From NCBI GenBank assembly GCA_021158305.1, contig JAGGUU010000095.1:1-7965 (forward strand): a stretch of DNA of 7,965 nt, in the 5' to 3' direction. The notes below the pieces were generated by a model. That model saw only the letters and a program-made list of their open reading frames with translations. It was not told the origin of the DNA and did no database searches. The position numbers and the translations under genes are program-made. This stretch comes from Candidatus Bathyarchaeota archaeon. GTDB lineage: Archaea > Thermoproteota > Bathyarchaeia > Bathyarchaeales > DTEX01. Below, in pieces: positions 1 through 5,050 of the stretch; the first letter of the stretch is position 1, and each line of letters opens with the position of its first letter.

Positions 1-475
1 GAGGACAGAACCTGTTTGGTTCTTCTTCACTCTCAGCTAAACCTAGCTCTCTCCTTAGCTTTTTGATACGTTCCTCAGCTTGACGTCTTATTTCCCTGAT
101 CTCTTCTAGCGCTGAAGAAACTTTTTCGATAAGATCTTGACGTGCTTTGATTCCCTCATTTACTAGGAATGCAACGGCTTCGGAGCGGGTCTCGAAAAGT
201 CCGGCTTCGATAAGCATATCTATCTTGTTTAAATCTTCGTTATTTATACGCGAAGCAACCACGTTTGATCTTCCGCCGTGGATCCTAACACTCGATATTC
301 GAGGAATTTCTGGCAGTGGAGGAAGAGAGGGAAGGGAACCCTTTGATAGATCCTCTCTAGTTTGCTCTTTCCATTCCTTAAGTTTCTCTCGCCATTCTCT
401 CAGCACTTCTCTGAAGTTTTCCTGCCATTCTTTTATCGCTTCCCTATACATCTCCCACGGATCTTTCTTTTGCAT
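1..475 (-). CDS. Ribbon-helix-helix DNA-binding protein, likely transcriptional regulator (partial, C-terminus off the left edge)
   Basis: This minus-strand frame is open from ATG at 475-473 to the left edge, giving 158 residues without a stop. Residues 1-42 form a charged helix with Trp at 7, 17, 28 and 35 and many Glu/Lys/Arg. A Pro/Ser-rich linker follows (about 46-58). Residues 62-110 match the ribbon-helix-helix (CopG/Arc-like) pattern: a beta strand (about 70-78), the helix NEDLNKIDMLIEAGLF, then RSEAVAFLVNEGIKA as the second helix. Residues 111-147 look like a long charged helix or coiled coil. The visible end, NRFCP, could open a zinc-binding segment, but this cannot be seen. RHH proteins act as dimers and insert the strand into the DNA major groove. 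The start is supported by GGTGA five bases upstream, a consensus TATA box, and an open frame that fits both. The gene diverges from bpsA and faces a palindromic operator, which suggests autoregulation. The target genes are unknown. Confidence 0.82.
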   Translation of the reverse strand, partial: MQKKDPWEMYREAIKEWQENFREVLREWREKLKEWKEQTREDLSKGSLPSLPPLPEIPRISSVRIHGGRSNVVASRINNEDLNKIDMLIEAGLFETRSEAVAFLVNEGIKARQDLIEKVSSALEEIREIRRQAEERIKKLRRELGLAESEEEPNRFCP

Positions 476-480
476 TTTTA

Positions 481-485
481 TCACC
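481..485 (-). promoter_or_regulatory. Ribosome binding site GGTGA of the RHH gene
   Basis: On the minus strand GGTGA lies five bases before the ATG at 475-473. It matches the GGTGA sites seen before most genes of the ribosomal operon in this window. It supports this start and shows that the mRNA is not leaderless. Confidence 0.7.
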
Positions 486-488
486 AAT

Positions 489-514
489 GTAAATCATTTA
501 CGTAAATGATTTAC
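489..514. promoter_or_regulatory. Perfect 26-bp palindromic operator with four GTAAAT half-sites
   Basis: The left half is GTAAATCATTTAC and the right half is its exact reverse complement, GTAAATGATTTAC, with no spacer. Each 13-bp half is itself a dyad: GTAAAT, one central base, then ATTTAC. The 26 bp therefore hold four copies of one half-site in alternating orientation. The element starts 3 bp downstream of the minus-strand TATA box and covers the expected transcription start of the RHH gene. A repeated dyad at this place is typical of a repressor site bound by two dimers. The RHH protein encoded next to it is the natural candidate; that link is inference. No further copy of the full 13-bp dyad was found in the window. 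Confidence 0.8.
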
Positions 515-517
515 GCA

Positions 518-525
518 TATATAAA
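518..525 (-). promoter_or_regulatory. TATA box of the RHH gene (TTTATATA)
   Basis: Read on the minus strand this is TTTATATA, a textbook archaeal TATA box. About 25 bases downstream of its centre puts transcription start near 496, inside the palindrome, with a leader of about 20 bases that contains GGTGA. The sequence is nearly symmetric, so it could also work towards bpsA. Confidence 0.65.
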
Positions 526-563
526 TGTTACGCTCAATCGAAGAGAGCGCTTGACCAATAACC

Positions 564-572
564 AATATATCA
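564..572 (+). promoter_or_regulatory. Possible TATA box of the bpsA-speD unit
   Basis: AATATATCA is the closest TATA-like sequence upstream of bpsA on this strand. A start about 25 bases downstream falls near 592, just ahead of the ATG at 595 of the small leader ORF. The match to consensus is only moderate; the box at 518-525 is an alternative. Confidence 0.4.
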
Positions 573-585
573 TCAGAAAAAGAAA

Positions 586-633
586 ATGAAAACTATGGAG
601 GGAAAACAAGAACGTCTTTTAATGAAGATATGA
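586..633 (+). CDS. Possible short leader ORF upstream of and overlapping bpsA
   Basis: A 15-residue frame, MKTMEGKQERLLMKI, or 12 residues if read from the ATG at 595, ends in TGA at 631-633. The bpsA ATG is at 630-632, so the two share an ATGA overlap. bpsA has no good Shine-Dalgarno site of its own, and the predicted transcription start (about 592) would place the ATG at 595 almost at the 5' end of the mRNA. This would allow leaderless translation of the small ORF followed by reinitiation at bpsA. The ORF is very short and could be chance; its expression is not shown by sequence alone. Confidence 0.3.
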   Translation: MKTMEGKQERLLMKI

Positions 634-1781
634 TAGAGATAGTCTCGCAGAAGACGAGAATATCAGAAGGGAAAGAGGGCATAAGAAGAATTCTCCGCGA
701 GATTTATAGAAACGAACAAATTGGCACAAAGGAATTAGCTTACATCACAAAGTTGCCAGTTCCTGTGGTGGCAGCTGTCAGAGCAGAGCTTGAAAAGATA
801 GGATTAATCTCTCGGAAAAGAGGAGCTGTGCTTACTGAGGATGGGAAGAAATACGTTGAGGATGTTCTTGGCTTCGAGGTCAAGAAAAGCCTCATCTGTC
901 CCTTATGTCATGGAAGAAAAATAATCATTAAAGACGAGTTTCAAGAAGTCCTGAAAAAGATGAAGAAGTACGCTGATCTAAGACCTAAGCCATACACTTG
1001 GCTTGATCAAGCATTCTGCACTCCAGAAACATCAGTTCTGAGAGCACTTTTCATGCTTGAGGAGGGAGATGTTGAAGGGAGAGAAATAATATTTCTTGGC
1101 GATGATGACTTAACATCAATTGCAACGGGACTCCTGAAGGTTTCGAAAAAAATAACAGTGATTGATGTCGATGAAAGACTGCTGGAGCTGATAAACAAAA
1201 TTTCTGAACATGAAGGAATAAGTATAGAATGCATCCACCACGACCTAAGGAATCCTCTCCCCAAGAAATTGATAGATAGGTTCGACGTAACATTCACAGA
1301 TCCGCCATATACCATCACAGGGATGAAGCTCTTTGTTTCAAGGGGAATAGATGCCTTAAAAAAGAAGAAATGTGCGAGCATATACTTATCATTTGCACAT
1401 AAACCTCCAGAGGATATGCTAAACCTACAAGTAGCAATCAGTGAAATGGGCTTATTCATAAGAGAAATGATTCCCAAATTCAACAGGTATGAAGGGGCTG
1501 AAATATTTGCAAACACCACATTTCTGGCGAAACTTGAAACTACAGAGAAAACGCGACCATCAATACATGGAAGATTTGACGGAAAAATATATACTGGCGA
1601 AGTCTCCCCGACTATGAGAATATACAAATGCAGATGCGGCCGCGTAATCAAAGTCGGCGTAAGTGGAGAATTCAAGACAATAGAAGAATTAAAGACATAT
1701 GGATGTCCGGAGTGCGGAAGGAAAGAGGGATTCAAACTAACTGAAAGGAAAAGATTATTCTTTAGCGAAGAAAAATACTAA
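630..1781 (+). CDS. bpsA: N4-bis(aminopropyl)spermidine synthase (branched-chain polyamine synthase, former DUF43)
   Basis: BpsA transfers two aminopropyl groups from decarboxylated S-adenosylmethionine to the internal nitrogen of spermidine, giving the branched polyamine N4-bis(aminopropyl)spermidine, which protects nucleic acids in thermophiles. Residues about 14-78 form a winged-helix-like N-terminal domain. C90-P-L-C93 follows. The Rossmann methyltransferase-like core has the family motif GDDD at 157-160, an acidic DVD at 179-181 expected to hold the donor, and DPPYT at 224-228. The C-terminus adds four Cys (C334, C336, C359, C362) arranged like a zinc ribbon. At 383 residues it is slightly longer than the roughly 350 I associate with the family. 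No in-frame start lies just upstream, and the ATG at 630 overlaps the stop of a mini-ORF. speD follows 34 bases downstream, so the donor-making and donor-using steps appear to be cotranscribed. Confidence 0.9.
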   Translation: MIEIVSQKTRISEGKEGIRRILREIYRNEQIGTKELAYITKLPVPVVAAVRAELEKIGLISRKRGAVLTEDGKKYVEDVLGFEVKKSLICPLCHGRKIIIKDEFQEVLKKMKKYADLRPKPYTWLDQAFCTPETSVLRALFMLEEGDVEGREIIFLGDDDLTSIATGLLKVSKKITVIDVDERLLELINKISEHEGISIECIHHDLRNPLPKKLIDRFDVTFTDPPYTITGMKLFVSRGIDALKKKKCASIYLSFAHKPPEDMLNLQVAISEMGLFIREMIPKFNRYEGAEIFANTTFLAKLETTEKTRPSIHGRFDGKIYTGEVSPTMRIYKCRCGRVIKVGVSGEFKTIEELKTYGCPECGRKEGFKLTERKRLFFSEEKY

Positions 1782-1804
1782 CCTAGAAAAATCAGCAACG
1801 GTTC

Positions 1805-1811
1805 GAGGAGG
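1805..1811 (+). promoter_or_regulatory. Ribosome binding site of speD (GAGGAGG)
   Basis: GAGGAGG ends four bases before the ATG at 1816. It is a strong site and fixes the start. It contrasts with the lack of a clear site before bpsA in the same unit. Confidence 0.7.
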
Positions 1812-1815
1812 AAAC

Positions 1816-2160
1816 ATGCCAAAGATAAAGGAATTGCTTGTGGATATGTACGGTTGCGAAGGAAACTTAAATGATGAAGAATATCTATGTGGAATTCTGG
1901 AGGCAGCGGCGAAACGTGCAGGTGCAAAGATACTGCAAAGAGTAGTTCAGAGATTCTCTCCGGTCGGCATAAGCGTAATCCTTATTCTAGCCGAGACGCA
2001 CATGTCAATTCACACATGGCCAGAATATAAGTACGCCGCCCTAGATATCTTCCTCTGCGGTGAGGGAAAGAATCCAGAAGATGCATGGAGAATCGTAAAA
2101 GAATCTCTAAAACCCAGAAGATTCAAGACCAAAATGATAGAGAGAACTATAGGAGAATAA
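1816..2160 (+). CDS. speD: S-adenosylmethionine decarboxylase family proenzyme with Thr in place of the pyruvoyl-forming Ser
   Basis: The family makes decarboxylated S-adenosylmethionine, the aminopropyl donor for polyamines. Some archaeal relatives decarboxylate arginine instead. Enzymes of this short class (about 115-130 residues; here 114) self-cleave at the Ser of an E-S-H motif, and that Ser becomes the pyruvoyl cofactor. Here the motif reads AETHMSIHTWPEY: Glu60, Thr61, His62. The codon at 1996-1998 is ACG, one base from TCG (Ser). Other key positions look intact: Ser53 in the VGIS segment, His66 in SIHTWPE, and Cys81 in DIFLCG, which match Ser55, His68 and Cys83 of the Thermotoga maritima enzyme with a constant offset of two. 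The C-terminal end (KPRRFKTKMIERTIGE) is complete. The gene sits 34 bases after bpsA, whose substrate it should supply. Family membership is firm; catalytic activity and the choice between SAM and arginine are open. Confidence 0.85.
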   Translation: MPKIKELLVDMYGCEGNLNDEEYLCGILEAAAKRAGAKILQRVVQRFSPVGISVILILAETHMSIHTWPEYKYAALDIFLCGEGKNPEDAWRIVKESLKPRRFKTKMIERTIGE

Positions 2161-2303
2161 AAAGGCTTAACAGTAAATATTCCCAAAAGTCTTGTTTGAT
2201 GAGATGCAAACCCGAAATCTTCATGCTTTTAGAAATCTAAGCCAAAATATCTTACAAAGAAATTCTGATCAGTTATCTTAACGATTCGAGAAAAAGCGTA
2301 CAC

Positions 2304-2313
2304 TTTAAATATA
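2304..2313 (+). promoter_or_regulatory. TATA box of the ribosomal protein / RNA polymerase operon
   Basis: TTTAAATATA fits the archaeal TATA consensus and is the best box ahead of rps13. Transcription would begin near 2334, leaving a leader of roughly 24 bases that contains the ribosome binding site. Confidence 0.65.
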
Positions 2314-2346
2314 AATGTTTTATTTCGTATTAAGGGCATAAGGATA

Positions 2347-2354
2347 GAGGGTGA
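2347..2354 (+). promoter_or_regulatory. Ribosome binding site of rps13 (GAGGGTGA)
   Basis: GAGGGTGA ends three bases before the ATG at 2358. It contains the GGTGA core that recurs before rpoD, rpl18e, rpl13, rps9 and rpoN. Confidence 0.65.
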
Positions 2355-2357
2355 GCT

Positions 2358-2807
2358 ATGTCCACAGAGTTTAAACATATCGTACGTCTAGCCGGAAGCG
2401 ATTTGGAAGGATCGAGAAAAGTAGTATATGCGCTAACGAAGATAAAAGGCATAAACATCCGGCTAGCGGAGGCTATAGTGAAGAAGGTTAATATTCCTCA
2501 AGATAAACGTCTAGGTTTTCTCTCGGAATCCGAGATTCGAAGAATCGAAGACGCAATTATGAACATTGCAAGTTTTGATATTCCTAAATGGCTTCTTAAT
2601 AGAAGGAAAGATTTAGAGAGTGGTGAGGACATTCATCTGATAACTTCTGACCTCGACCTTAAAGTGAAGGAAGATATTGAGAGAGAAAAAGCTATGAAGT
2701 CTTGGAAAGGATATCGTCACTCCTACGGGCTTAAGGTAAGAGGCCAGAGAACAAGAACAACTGGTAGAAAGGGAAGAACAGTAGGAGTAAAGAAGAGGCG
2801 GAAGTAA
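2358..2807 (+). CDS. rps13: Small-subunit ribosomal protein uS13
   Basis: uS13 sits in the head of the 30S subunit, touches the P-site tRNA through its basic tail and helps bridge to the large subunit. The 149 residues show the archaeal form: N-terminal FKHIVRLAGSDLEGSRKVVYAL, the helical GINIRLAEAIVKK segment (31-43), and the hallmark C-terminal tail RHSYGLKVRGQRTRTTGR (120-137) ending in KKRRK. Length is normal for archaea. It is the first gene of the operon, with its own promoter, and is followed by rps4 after one base. Confidence 0.97.
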   Translation: MSTEFKHIVRLAGSDLEGSRKVVYALTKIKGINIRLAEAIVKKVNIPQDKRLGFLSESEIRRIEDAIMNIASFDIPKWLLNRRKDLESGEDIHLITSDLDLKVKEDIEREKAMKSWKGYRHSYGLKVRGQRTRTTGRKGRTVGVKKRRK

Positions 2808-2808
2808 G

Positions 2809-3348
2809 ATGGGTGATCCTAAGAAGCCTAAGAAAAAGTATGAAACTCCGAGATTTCCATGGCGCTCTGACGTTTTGGAAAGTGAAATAAGGTTATTAGG
2901 TGAATATGGACTTAGAAATAAGAGGGAACTTTGGCGCTGTAAAACTATGCTTTCAAAATTCCGAGGCATTGCAAGATCATTATTCGGCATGCCCTCATCG
3001 AAGCGGAAGATTCTTGAAGCACAGCTTCTAAACAAGCTGAAACGTATGGGGATACTCTCGGAGAACGCTGTTCTCGACGATGTGTTAGATCTCACAGTAG
3101 AGTCGATCCTTGAAAGAAGACTACAAACCTTAGTCTTCAAGAAAGGCTTAGCGAAAACTATTCATCAAGCACGCCAGTTAATCGTTCACGGCCACATCGC
3201 CATAGATGGGCGTAAGGTTTTTTCTCCCGGGTACTTAGTGCTAAAGGATGAGGAGGATAAGATTGAATATGCACCTACAAGTCCCCTTAATAATCCAGAA
3301 CACCCGATTAGAGTAGCAATTGAAGTAGAAGCAAAAGGAGGCGCTTAA
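2809..3348 (+). CDS. rps4: Small-subunit ribosomal protein uS4
   Basis: uS4 is a primary 16S rRNA-binding protein that nucleates assembly of the 30S body. The 179 residues are of normal archaeal length. The N-terminus is basic (PKKPKKKYETPRFPW), residues 22-100 are the helical uS4 domain (GEYGLRNKRELWRCKTMLSKF region), and residues about 101-155 form the S4 RNA-binding domain (LERRLQTLVFKKGLA, ARQLIVHGHIAIDGRKV). The ATG lies one base after the rps13 stop and has GAGGCGG (2795-2801) upstream, inside the end of rps13, so translation is probably coupled. Confidence 0.97.
   Translation: MGDPKKPKKKYETPRFPWRSDVLESEIRLLGEYGLRNKRELWRCKTMLSKFRGIARSLFGMPSSKRKILEAQLLNKLKRMGILSENAVLDDVLDLTVESILERRLQTLVFKKGLAKTIHQARQLIVHGHIAIDGRKVFSPGYLVLKDEEDKIEYAPTSPLNNPEHPIRVAIEVEAKGGA
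3337..3341 (+). promoter_or_regulatory. Ribosome binding site supporting a TTG start for rps11
   Basis: GGAGG lies within the last codons of rps4, eight bases ahead of TTG at 3350-3352. No ATG or GTG near the conserved uS11 N-terminus offers a better start, so the TTG is the likely initiation codon. Confidence 0.65.
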
Positions 3349-3349
3349 C

Positions 3350-3748
3350 TTGAGTGGCAAAAACGAGAAGTGGGGTGTCGTTCACATTTACAGCTCATAC
3401 AATAACACGATAGTTCACATGACGGATCTTTCCGGAGCAGAAACCATCGCTAGAGCATCCGGAGGAATGTTTGTAAAGGCTGACAGACTTGAATCATCAC
3501 CCTACGCTGCCATGAGAGCTGCAGCATATGTCGCGTCAATAGCTAAGGACAAAGGAATAACAGCAATACATATAAAGGTTCGCGCTCCAGGAGGCTCTAA
3601 GGCGAGAACGCCAGGACCAGGCGCTCAGGCAGCAATTAGAGCTTTAGCTAGGGCCGGATTTAAGATGATTGGACGAATCGAGGAAGTTACGCCTCTTCCT
3701 CATGATGGAACTCGGCGTAAGGGCGGTCGAAGAGGGAGACGCGTGTAG
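3350..3748 (+). CDS. rps11: Small-subunit ribosomal protein uS11
   Basis: uS11 lies on the 30S platform near the E site and the 3' end of 16S rRNA. The 132 residues match the archaeal family throughout: WGVVHIYSSYNNTIVHMTDLSG (8-29), the ARASGG stretch, APGGSKARTPGPGAQAAIRALAR, and the very basic C-terminal tail PHDGTRRKGGRRGRRV. Translation probably starts at TTG, one base after the rps4 stop, with GGAGG upstream. A 114-base gap follows before rpoD, the only sizeable gap in the operon. Confidence 0.96.
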   Translation: MSGKNEKWGVVHIYSSYNNTIVHMTDLSGAETIARASGGMFVKADRLESSPYAAMRAAAYVASIAKDKGITAIHIKVRAPGGSKARTPGPGAQAAIRALARAGFKMIGRIEEVTPLPHDGTRRKGGRRGRRV

Positions 3749-3862
3749 GAGAAAAGAGAAACGTCATGAATTCGCTTGGAAAAAGGTTGAAATAGAGCAT
3801 GCATCTGTTCATCAGAAAAGCATGGGAGGAAACGGATAGTTTTTGAATGAGAGGGTGACGCG
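3749..3862 (+). other. Intra-operon gap between rps11 and rpoD
   Basis: These 114 bases stand out because the other junctions of the operon have spacers of at most about 25 bases or overlap. The gap holds two mini-ORFs with ATG starts (3766-3795, nine residues; 3799-3846, fifteen residues, MHLFIRKAWEETDSF) but no gene I recognise and no good TATA box. It may hold a processing site or leader, or simply be spacer. Confidence 0.5.
3854..3858 (+). promoter_or_regulatory. Ribosome binding site of rpoD (GGTGA)
   Basis: GGTGA ends four bases ahead of ATG 3863, and an in-frame TGA lies just upstream at 3848-3850, so no longer N-terminus is possible. Confidence 0.7.
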
Positions 3863-4705
3863 ATGAAAGTACAAATACTTGAGAAAAATGGGGATTCAAT
3901 ACGTTTCATAATTGATGGTATAACAACGTCTCTCGCGAATACTCTTCGAAGAATCATCCTCTCGGAAGTTCCATGCATGGCTATTGATGACGTTATGATA
4001 ATCGAGAATAACTCCGTTCTCCATGATGAGATATTGGCGCTTAGACTCGGGCTTATCCCTCTCAAAACGGATCTTGATTCGTACAATCTACCGGAAGAGT
4101 GTGAATGCAAGAGTGAACTGGGATGCCCTCTATGCAGAGCTGTTCTGATACTTGATGTTAAGGCAGAATCAAAGGAGAGAGTTGTCTACTCAAAGGATCT
4201 TATTCCTGAGGATCCTAAAATCGCCCCTATAAGCGATAAAATTCCAATAGTGAAGCTTGCTCCTGGACAAAGGATTAGGCTTGAAGCTTACGCAAGACTT
4301 GGAAAAGGAAAGGATCATGCAAAGTGGCAACCTGTTTCAGCCTGTACGTATAGATACATGCCTGAAGTGAGCATAGATTATGAAAGATGCGATGGATGTG
4401 GAGAATGTGTAAATATATGCCCCAGAAAGGTTTTAGACAAGTCAAATGACGGAAAAGTTGAGGTTAGAAACTTGCTTGAATGTATACTATGTAGAGACTG
4501 CATAAACGTGTGTCCTAAGGATCCGCCTGCAATTAATGTTAATGGAAACAAAGAATCGTTCATTTTCTATGTGGAATCGACGGGTGTTCTGCCCGTTGAG
4601 CGTATAATAAGCGAAGCTTTAAAGATCTATGACAAAAAGTGTTTGGAGTTTTTAGAAGAGATCTCGGTGAATCTAAATGTGTCCAAAAAAGATGAAAATA
4701 ACTAA
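3863..4705 (+). CDS. rpoD: DNA-directed RNA polymerase subunit D (Rpo3) with two 4Fe-4S motifs
   Basis: Subunit D pairs with subunit L to form the alpha-like platform on which the archaeal RNA polymerase assembles; it corresponds to Rpb3 and bacterial alpha. The 280 residues show the dimerization domain (ITTSLANTLRRIILSEVP, 20-37) and a Cys cluster C80-x-C82-x5-C88-x2-C91 like the Rpb3 zinc site. A ferredoxin-like insert at about 171-225 has both cluster motifs complete: C176, C179, C182, C186-P and C207, C210, C213, C217-P. The dimerization domain then resumes (FYVESTGVLPVERIISEALK). Archaeal D subunits vary from two clusters to one or none; this is the full version. The clusters are thought to stabilise the fold and may sense redox state. 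The 3' end overlaps rpl18e by 29 bases. Confidence 0.97.
   Translation: MKVQILEKNGDSIRFIIDGITTSLANTLRRIILSEVPCMAIDDVMIIENNSVLHDEILALRLGLIPLKTDLDSYNLPEECECKSELGCPLCRAVLILDVKAESKERVVYSKDLIPEDPKIAPISDKIPIVKLAPGQRIRLEAYARLGKGKDHAKWQPVSACTYRYMPEVSIDYERCDGCGECVNICPRKVLDKSNDGKVEVRNLLECILCRDCINVCPKDPPAINVNGNKESFIFYVESTGVLPVERIISEALKIYDKKCLEFLEEISVNLNVSKKDENN
4666..4670 (+). promoter_or_regulatory. Ribosome binding site deciding the rpl18e start (GGTGA)
   Basis: GGTGA lies inside rpoD, six bases before ATG 4677. The competing ATG at 4692 has no such site at a suitable distance. This favours the longer eL18 and a 29-base overlap with rpoD. Confidence 0.6.
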
Positions 4706-5045
4706 TCCGGATCTCCTAAGGCTGATTCGCTTCCTTAGAAAGAAGTCTAGAGAGAATAATGCCTCTATATGGCGAAGGGTAGCCGAGATGCTTTCAAAGC
4801 CGAAACGTAGACGAATAGCAGTTAATGTCAGCAGAATAAACCGCTATACTAGGGAGAATGATGCAGTAGTAGTTCCGGGGAAAGTTTTAGGAGCAGGCTT
4901 AATAGATCATCCAGTTAAGGTTGCAGCTTTTGCATTTTCAGATAATGCTCGATCCAAGATCGAAAAAGCGAAAGGGAAATGTTTAACTATTCCAGAGCTT
5001 GTTGAGATGAATCCTAAAGGTTCGAATGTCAAGATAATTGGGTGA
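4677..5045 (+). CDS. rpl18e: Large-subunit ribosomal protein eL18
   Basis: eL18 is an archaeal/eukaryotic 50S protein, structurally related to bacterial uL15. The 122 residues show the family pattern: TNPDLLRLIRFLRKKSRENNASIWRRVAEMLSKPKRRRIAVNVSRINRY at the N-terminus, VVVPGKVLGAGLIDHPVKVAAFAFS in the centre and a short C-terminal helix. The chosen start adds MCPKK before the alternative Met6; the ribosome binding site supports it. The overlap with rpoD suggests translational coupling. Its stop codon forms part of the GGTGA site used by rpl13. Confidence 0.95.
   Translation: MCPKKMKITNPDLLRLIRFLRKKSRENNASIWRRVAEMLSKPKRRRIAVNVSRINRYTRENDAVVVPGKVLGAGLIDHPVKVAAFAFSDNARSKIEKAKGKCLTIPELVEMNPKGSNVKIIG
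5041..5045 (+). promoter_or_regulatory. Ribosome binding site of rpl13 built into the rpl18e stop
   Basis: The last sense codon and stop of rpl18e (GGG TGA) create GGTGA, five bases ahead of ATG 5051. Termination and initiation are therefore physically joined. Confidence 0.65.
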
Positions 5046-5050
5046 AGTGA

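Larger units (their letters stand above)
2161..2357. other. Intergenic region between speD and rps13
   Basis: This 197-base stretch is AT-rich and holds no convincing gene. Its right part carries the operon promoter. The middle has TATCTTA twice (2248-2254 and 2274-2280) flanking the 8-bp palindrome CTGATCAG (2265-2272), of unknown meaning. No clear oligo-T terminator for speD was seen; the T runs are only three or four bases long. Confidence 0.6.

Noticed and set aside
147..509. Plus-strand ORF of 120 codons at the left end
   Set aside because: It is antisense to the RHH gene, whose minus-strand frame gives a clear protein family with promoter and ribosome binding site. The plus-strand translation is Ser/Phe-rich and resembles nothing.
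489..514. Palindrome as an intrinsic terminator hairpin
   Set aside because: It is AT-rich, has no loop and no following T run, and lies in a promoter next to a TATA box, so a protein-binding site is far more likely.
1007..1735. Minus-strand ORF of 242 codons
   Set aside because: It is entirely antisense to bpsA, which carries recognised motifs; the translation has no family features and there is no promoter or ribosome binding site.
2196..2268. Possible C/D box small RNA (TTGATGA ... CTGA)
   Set aside because: The first box deviates from RUGAUGA, the spacing of over 60 bases is long for archaeal C/D RNAs, and no D'/C' pair or terminal stem is visible.
2613..3140. Minus-strand ORF of 175 codons
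   Set aside because: It is antisense to rps13 and rps4, both certain; its Ser/Leu-rich translation is typical of a shadow frame.
3687..4110. Minus-strand ORFs around the rps11-rpoD gap
   Set aside because: They overlap certain genes on the other strand and show no domain or initiation signal.
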